Origin: JBQTIU01 sp052387815
GTDB taxonomy: Bacteria; Pseudomonadota; Alphaproteobacteria; CACIAM-22H2
Reading direction: 5' to 3'
Length of the DNA: 64,000 nt
NCBI GenBank assembly: GCA_052387815.1
Contig: JBQTIU010000032.1
Coordinates: 4,554 to 68,553 of the forward strand
Position numbers and translations under genes: made by a program. Shown here piece by piece: positions 59,158 to 64,000 of this stretch. The notes under the pieces are model-generated. The model saw only the letters and a list, made by a program, of their open reading frames with translations, searched no databases and had not been told where the DNA came from. Positions within the stretch are counted from its first letter, which is position 1. Every line of letters starts with the position of its first letter.

Positions 59158-60719
59158 CCGCCATGCGGCCCCTGATCCACGGCGATTTCCGGCGCAAGAT
59201 CAAGACCGTGCCGGAGCTCAAGGCGATCGTCGGCGCGCGGCCGCGCCAGCAGAAGGTCATCATGTGCCACGGCACGTTCGACATCGTGCATCCCGGGCAT
59301 ATCCGCCACCTGATCTACGCGCGCTCCAAGGCCGACATCCTGGTGGCGAGCTTGACCTGCGACGCGCACATCCACAAGGCGCACTTCCGCCCCTTCGTGC
59401 CGGAGGACCTGCGCGCCATGAACCTGGCCGCGCTCGAGGTGGTGGACTACGTCATCGTCGACCGCGATGCCACGCCGCTGCGCACGCTCTCCGAGCTGCA
59501 GCCCGATTTCTTCGCCAAGGGCTACGAGTACACGAACGGCGGCATCCACCCTCGCACACGGGAGGAAATCGAGGTCCTCGAGGCCTACGGCGGCGAGATC
59601 ATCATCACGCCGGGCGACATCGTCTATTCCTCGTCCGCGATCATCGAATCGACGCCGCCCGACATCGCGGTCGAGAAGCTCCTGATGCTCATGGAGGCCG
59701 AGGGCCTGCGCTTTTCCGACTTCCATGCCGCCCTCGACAAGCTCAAGGGGCTCCGCGTCCACGTCGTGGGGGACACCATCGTCGACAGCTATACCCATTG
59801 TGCGTCCATCGGCGCCAGCACCAAGACTCCGACCCTGAGCGTCCGCCACGAGAGCAAGGTCGATTTCGCGGGCGGCGCCGCCGTCGTCGCGAAACACTTG
59901 GCGGCCGCGGGCGCGCGGGTGTCGTTCTCGACCGTGCTCGGCGAGGACCGCTGGCGCGACTTCGTGCTCGACGACCTCACGAAGGCCGGGATCGAGTGCC
60001 ACGCCGTGATCGACCGCCATCGTCCGACCATCAACAAGAACGTGTTCATCGCCAACGGCCACCGTCTCCTCAAGGTCGACACGCTCGACAACTCGCCGAT
60101 CACCGACAAGATCCGCGGTGAGCTCGCGGGCTCGATTTCCGCGAGCCGGGGCGACATCGTGGTGTTCAGCGATTTCCGCCACGGCATTTTCAACCGCGCC
60201 ACCATACCGGCGCTCATCGCTGCCATTCCGCCCGCGCGCTTTCGCGTCGCCGACAGCCAGGTGGCGAGCCGGTGGGGCAACATCCTGGAGTTCCCGGGCT
60301 TCGACCTCATCACGCCCAACGAGCGCGAGGCGCGCTTTGCGCTCGGCGATCAGGAAGTGGGTGTCCGGCCGATGGCCCTCGAGCTTTACAAGCGGGCGCG
60401 CTGCCGCATCCTGATCCTCAAGCTCGGCGCGCGCGGCACCATCACCTATCGCACGGTGGACGGCGGCATCGACAACGTGCGCTCGTTCTTCGTCGTCGAA
60501 AGCTTCGCCGACAAGGTCGTCGACTCGGTGGGTGCCGGCGACGCGCTGCTCGCCTATGCGAGCCTCGCCCTCAAGGCGACGGGCAAGGAGGTGATCGCGA
60601 CGGTGCTCGGCTCCTTCGCCGCGGCCATCGCATGCGAGCACGACGGCAACGTCCGGGTCGGCGCCGAGGAAATCCGTCGCAAGCTCGAGCGAGTCGAGAA
60701 AGTCGCGAACTATTCCTAG
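59154..60719 (+). CDS. bifunctional nucleotidyltransferase / PfkB-type sugar kinase (reverse-order HldE-like)
   Basis: The 521-aa protein has an N-terminal cytidylyltransferase-like domain (VIMCHGTFDIVHPGHIRHL, with GTFD and HxGH; about residues 30-170). A C-terminal PfkB/ribokinase-type kinase follows (DFAGGAAVVAKHLAAAGARV, DLITPNEREARFAL, DSVGAGDALLAYA). HldE has the kinase first and the transferase second; here the order is reversed. It should phosphorylate a heptose-7-phosphate at C1 and then attach a nucleotide. The base (ADP or GDP) is unknown. It is the last of the four heptose-type enzymes in this stretch. Confidence 0.9.
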   Translation: MTAMRPLIHGDFRRKIKTVPELKAIVGARPRQQKVIMCHGTFDIVHPGHIRHLIYARSKADILVASLTCDAHIHKAHFRPFVPEDLRAMNLAALEVVDYVIVDRDATPLRTLSELQPDFFAKGYEYTNGGIHPRTREEIEVLEAYGGEIIITPGDIVYSSSAIIESTPPDIAVEKLLMLMEAEGLRFSDFHAALDKLKGLRVHVVGDTIVDSYTHCASIGASTKTPTLSVRHESKVDFAGGAAVVAKHLAAAGARVSFSTVLGEDRWRDFVLDDLTKAGIECHAVIDRHRPTINKNVFIANGHRLLKVDTLDNSPITDKIRGELAGSISASRGDIVVFSDFRHGIFNRATIPALIAAIPPARFRVADSQVASRWGNILEFPGFDLITPNEREARFALGDQEVGVRPMALELYKRARCRILILKLGARGTITYRTVDGGIDNVRSFFVVESFADKVVDSVGAGDALLAYASLALKATGKEVIATVLGSFAAAIACEHDGNVRVGAEEIRRKLERVEKVANYS

Positions 60720-61676
60720 ATGCGCGTCGTCGTCGTCGGCCTCGGCATCCAGGGACGCAAGCGGCAGCGGATCGCGGGCGTGGACGCCGTGGCAGCCGTC
60801 GATCCGGCGGTCGCCGAAGCCGGATTCAGGCGCATCGAGGACGTACCGCTCGGGGTTTATGACGGCGCGCTCGTGTGCGTGCCGGACGACGCCAAGCCGG
60901 CCCTGGTGTCCTCTCTACTGGAGCGCGGCAAGCATGTGCTGGTCGAGAAGCCGCTCATCGCCCCGCCCGAGACGCTCGCTGGCTTCAAGGCGCTCGCCGA
61001 GCGCCACGGCACGGTCTGCTATACCGCCTACAATCATCGGTTCGAGCCGCACATCGTGCGCGCCAAGGAGGCGCTCGGGGCGGGCAAGATCGGGACCGTG
61101 TACCTCGCCCGCTTCTTCTATGGAAACGGCACGGCGGCCGACGTGCGGAACTCGCCGTGGCGCGACCGCGGCGCGGGCGTGCTCACCGATCTCGGCTCGC
61201 ACCTCATCGACATGGTGCTGTTCCTGTTCGGCCGCCCCACGGCGCCGTTCGAACCGTGGGCGGCCAACCGCTTCGAGAACCGCGCCTTCGACCACGTCGC
61301 CTTCGCAAGCCGCGGGCAGCCGATGATCGAGCTGGAGGCGAGCCTCATAAGCTGGCGCAACCATTTCACCGCCGACATCTACGGCGAGCGCGGCAGCGTG
61401 CATATTTCCTCGCTGTGCAAGTGGGGCCCGACCAGCTTCACGCTGCGCGGCCGGGTGCTGCCGAGCGGGCGGCCCGACGAGGAGACCGTGACGCTGGTCG
61501 AGGCCGATCCGACCTGGGCGGCCGAGTACGCGCACTGGAAGACCCTGTGCACGGCGGGCGGCCCGAGTAACACCGACAACGACCTGTGGATCGCGGCGGC
61601 GCTCGACCAGCTCGTCGCCGCCCCCGGGTGCTCTCCGGTCGCGGACGAGTCGGCGGCGAAGGAAATAAAACGGTGA
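60720..61676 (+). CDS. Gfo/Idh/MocA family oxidoreductase
   Basis: The 318-aa protein has Rossmann motif RVVVVGLGIQGRKRQRIA and the signature KHVLVEKPLIAPPE, with the catalytic-region Lys in EKPL. The substrate domain contains YNHRFEPHIVRAKEAL and LTDLGSHLIDMVLFLFGRP. It oxidises or reduces a sugar (free, or nucleotide-linked) with NAD(P). The ATG directly follows the stop of the kinase gene. In this context it could oxidise the nucleotide heptose or its derivative. Confidence 0.88.
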   Translation: MRVVVVGLGIQGRKRQRIAGVDAVAAVDPAVAEAGFRRIEDVPLGVYDGALVCVPDDAKPALVSSLLERGKHVLVEKPLIAPPETLAGFKALAERHGTVCYTAYNHRFEPHIVRAKEALGAGKIGTVYLARFFYGNGTAADVRNSPWRDRGAGVLTDLGSHLIDMVLFLFGRPTAPFEPWAANRFENRAFDHVAFASRGQPMIELEASLISWRNHFTADIYGERGSVHISSLCKWGPTSFTLRGRVLPSGRPDEETVTLVEADPTWAAEYAHWKTLCTAGGPSNTDNDLWIAAALDQLVAAPGCSPVADESAAKEIKR

Positions 61677-62806
61677 TTCTGTCCATACAAGAGTATGACA
61701 CGGCCGAAGCCGCAGCAGCCGACCGGCTTGGCGCTCGCGCCGTCCAGGCCTTCGGCCCGGTGACGTTCGACGCCGTGGGCTATCCGGTGCGGGTCCGCTC
61801 GGAGCAGGCGCTTGCTCGCTATGTCGACGCCATGCACGAGACCAAGGATGCCGTCTATTTCAAGTCTCCCGACTGGCGCTTTTCGCGGGCCGAGGCGGAC
61901 CTGATCCGGGACGTCTGCGAGCGGGTCGTACGGATGACGGCGGAGCGCTTCGGGCGCGCGATCCGCCCGTGGATGGCGCCCCTCGCCGCCGTCCACGCGT
62001 TCCGCATCGTGGCGGCCTTCGCGAGCCTAAGCGGCAGGAAGCAGATCAGCGTCGTCGAGATCGGGCCGGGCAGCGGTTATCTCGGCAGTTTGCTGATCGC
62101 CGCCGGCCATCGGTATGCCGCCATGGACAACGCGCAGGCGTTCTATCTCTGGCAGAATCGGCTGTATTCGACGCTGGCGGGCGCCGATTTCGCGGAATTG
62201 GCGTCGGAGCGGATGATGCCGGCAATGGTTTCGCATTGCGCGGTCCATATCCCGTGGTGGCACTTCGCGTCGTTCCGCGACGACCCGCCGCTCGCGGCGG
62301 ATGTCGTGGTCTGCGACAATGCGCTCGGCGAAATGACTTCGTTCGCCCTCCGTTTCACATTGTGCATCGCCGCCCGCATGCTGCGCGGCGACGGGGCGAA
62401 GCTGTTCCTATTCACCTCCCCGGGCCAGACGCGGTTCATCAGCCTGGAAAGCCTGGCAAAGGAGGTCGAGGCCGCCGGATACGCGCTCGTGTTCTTCAAC
62501 GGATTCTTCGGATTCGCCCCCAAGGACAGCGCGCTGTACGAGTTCGGCGTATCGACCGATCTTTATTTCGATCGGCGCCCGTCGGCCAAAATCAAGCGTC
62601 GCTTGACGCGGTTCGGGTCGCGACTGGCGGGGACGCCGTTCGCGCCCTTGGGGCGCGGGGTTCCGGTCTTCGGCGGCGGCAAGGAGTCCGAGCTGCTGTC
62701 GGCCGGCGAGGTCATCGCGCTGCGAGGGGAGGAGAGCCCGCTGGATTATGAGTTCCTGTCCTACGCGGGATATGAAGTTCCGTACTTCTCGACATGGCGC
62801 CGTTGA
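61673..62806 (+). CDS. putative sugar O-methyltransferase
   Basis: The 377-aa protein contains a SAM-binding motif VVEIGPGSGYLGSLLIAAG near residue 125 and DVVVCDNALGEMTSFALRF. It resembles the 'putative sugar O-methyltransferase' class found in glycan clusters, but similarity is limited. The GTG start overlaps the previous stop. From here codons become less GC-biased (Glu GAG/GAA and AAA/AAT more often), suggesting a separately acquired segment. Confidence 0.6.
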   Translation: MILSIQEYDTAEAAAADRLGARAVQAFGPVTFDAVGYPVRVRSEQALARYVDAMHETKDAVYFKSPDWRFSRAEADLIRDVCERVVRMTAERFGRAIRPWMAPLAAVHAFRIVAAFASLSGRKQISVVEIGPGSGYLGSLLIAAGHRYAAMDNAQAFYLWQNRLYSTLAGADFAELASERMMPAMVSHCAVHIPWWHFASFRDDPPLAADVVVCDNALGEMTSFALRFTLCIAARMLRGDGAKLFLFTSPGQTRFISLESLAKEVEAAGYALVFFNGFFGFAPKDSALYEFGVSTDLYFDRRPSAKIKRRLTRFGSRLAGTPFAPLGRGVPVFGGGKESELLSAGEVIALRGEESPLDYEFLSYAGYEVPYFSTWRR

Positions 62807-62959
62807 TCGCGGTACCTCTTGGCCGCGGCGCGGCGCAGCGCGAGGCGGCTGCCGGCGGTCTCGGCCACGCACCCACGGTTTCGCCACGGAGACGCAGCGG
62901 CGCCCGCAAACCCGGAAGGCGGACAGACCGATCACCGACCTCGGCCGGCTCGATCAACG
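62807..62959. other. gap before the FkbM gene
   Basis: No gene or regulatory site was recognised. A frame runs on into the FkbM reading frame from upstream but lacks a sensible start or ribosome site, so it is taken as an untranslated leader. Confidence 0.4.
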
Positions 62960-63904
62960 ATGCCAAAAATGCCGAAATACGATCCCACCGCGCTCGGCTC
63001 TGACGTTCCCCGAAGCGTCAGGCAATACATTTTCCGGGCACTGAGCAAGGCCATCATTCGGATGTTCGGCCTGAATCGAGCGACGACGCTCGCGACCGAG
63101 TTCGTGCAAATGCTGCAGCCCGTCATCGAGGTACGAACCGATCACGGGCCCCTCCTGTGCCGCGGTGGCCATGGCCGACTGTTGTGGCGAGCGCGGTCCT
63201 TTCATGACGAGGAGCCGGAAACCATAAAATGGCTCGACACGCTGGACAAGAACGACGTGCTATGGGACATCGGCGCGAATGTCGGAATGTATTCGCTCTA
63301 TGCGGCGAAGTTCCGTGGATGCCGCGTGTTTGCTTTCGAGCCGGAAGCGCAGAACTTCGCCCTGCTGGTCGAGAACATTGCGCTCAACGGCGTCGGCGAG
63401 CGCTGCATCCCGGCGGCAATCGCGCTGTGCGGCAGCAACGGTTACGGTTACCTTAGCGTGCGCTACATAACGAAGGGCGGCGCTTACAATCACTTCGGAT
63501 TGGCACAACAGCGCAATAACGAAACCGGTACCGACGTTTACATTCCGCGCAGCGTGGAAAACCCGGATCGCGCGCGGCCGGTGGTCCGACAACTCGTCCT
63601 CGGCCGGACGCTCGACGACTTGGCCACAGGCGATGAGGTCAGTCCGCCGACGCACCTGAAGATCGACGTCGATGGGCTGGAGCCCGAGATCATCGACGGC
63701 GCCAAGGCGGTCCTGAGCGACCCGTGGCTCGAGAGCATTCTGATTGAAATCAATCGTAATTCGCCGCGCGATATGGCCATACCCGATATTCTGACGGCGC
63801 ACGGATTCAAGTTCGTCTCTGAGCGTTCCAACTGGCTTTATCGCCGTGATCGTTCGCGCGAGAACGAAGTCCCGACGACGAACATGATTTTCTCGCGCCG
63901 ATGA
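62960..63904 (+). CDS. FkbM family methyltransferase
   Basis: The 314-aa protein has the FkbM core VLWDIGANVGMYSLYAAKF, GCRVFAFEPEAQNFALLVEN and THLKIDVDGLEPEIIDGAKA, the last being the family's metal/substrate signature. It methylates a hydroxyl of a sugar or polyketide; in this cluster, probably a glycan residue. The ATG at 62960 was chosen by family length; no strong ribosome site precedes it, and an ATG at 62969 is also possible. Codon use is more AT-rich than in the main cluster. Confidence 0.9.
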   Translation: MPKMPKYDPTALGSDVPRSVRQYIFRALSKAIIRMFGLNRATTLATEFVQMLQPVIEVRTDHGPLLCRGGHGRLLWRARSFHDEEPETIKWLDTLDKNDVLWDIGANVGMYSLYAAKFRGCRVFAFEPEAQNFALLVENIALNGVGERCIPAAIALCGSNGYGYLSVRYITKGGAYNHFGLAQQRNNETGTDVYIPRSVENPDRARPVVRQLVLGRTLDDLATGDEVSPPTHLKIDVDGLEPEIIDGAKAVLSDPWLESILIEINRNSPRDMAIPDILTAHGFKFVSERSNWLYRRDRSRENEVPTTNMIFSRR

Positions 63905-63959
63905 CGGCGATCAGCACTTGTCGACCCGGGTCCGGCAATATCGTCGCCGGTGCAGCCTT

Positions 63960-64000
63960 ATGACGCCAACGGTCGGCTACGTGGGGATGACCCATTTAGG
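63960..64000 (+). CDS. nucleotide sugar dehydrogenase, 5' end only
   Basis: Only 13 codons are visible: MTPTVGYVGMTHL, then the window ends. VGYVGMTHLG is the opening of a UDP-glucose/GDP-mannose dehydrogenase-type Rossmann domain. It would be the third such dehydrogenase in the region. The call is tentative because so little is seen. Confidence 0.45.
   Translation, partial: MTPTVGYVGMTHL

Noticed and set aside
58809..60641. 610-codon minus-strand frame opposite the HldE-like gene
   Set aside because: Antisense to clear enzyme domains; low-complexity composition.

Overview
The window is GC-rich chromosomal DNA of an alphaproteobacterium, most likely a Rhodospirillales-type lineage. The evidence is a DUF6489/(2Fe-2S)/mnmE - mnmG-rsmG-parA-parB block, an alphaproteobacterial LptE lipoprotein, dense GTGA/ATGA gene overlaps and GC-rich codon use. 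The parAB genes with two parS-like sites suggest it lies near the replication origin. No rRNA, tRNA or CRISPR array was recognised.

Layout. 1-726: the edge of a low-GC island carrying a DUF3800 protein. 1.06-7.5 kb: tRNA-modification and chromosome-partition genes (DUF6489, ferredoxin, mnmE, mnmG, rsmG, parA, parB). 7.5-9.5 kb: a small secreted protein, an ATP-grasp enzyme and a compound intergenic repeat. 9.5-25.2 kb: a complete but unusual type II secretion system (T2SS) in two divergent operons. The minus operon carries a dockerin protein, gspI-J-K, prepilin peptidase, a response regulator and histidine kinase, gspM-, C-, D- and L-like genes and an exported protein. The plus operon carries gspH-G-E-F and runs directly into lptE, which converges on lptD. 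28.1-42.6 kb: rpe, a heparinase-like protein and surface-glycan genes (GT-C-like membrane enzymes, GT2, methyltransferases, SGNH hydrolase, a carbamoyltransferase/DUF5989/SxtJ trio, a nucleotide-sugar dehydrogenase). 42.9-64 kb: a second, co-directional polysaccharide cluster. It is headed by a winged-helix regulator and a NusG/RfaH-like factor and continues through dehydrogenases, epimerases, methyltransferases, a glycosyltransferase, an aminotransferase/acetyltransferase pair, an ABC exporter and a mutase-like flavoenzyme.

How the genes work together. The most interesting unit is 53.2-60.7 kb: a GmhA-like isomerase, a GmhB-like phosphatase, a transaldolase, two epimerases and a bifunctional nucleotidyltransferase-kinase with domains in the reverse order of HldE. 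Together they look like a self-contained route from pentose-phosphate intermediates to a nucleotide-activated heptose. A UDP-galactopyranose-mutase-like protein and a TylF-like methyltransferase next to them could tailor the sugar. The specialised NusG paralogue probably lets RNA polymerase read through this long cluster. The T2SS, with its own two-component system and dockerin protein, looks like a dedicated secretion module.

A 50-bp palindromic repeat recurs at three intergenic places. One copy supplies the stop codon of a glycosyltransferase gene, and one sits between direct duplications of the start region of the NUDIX gene.
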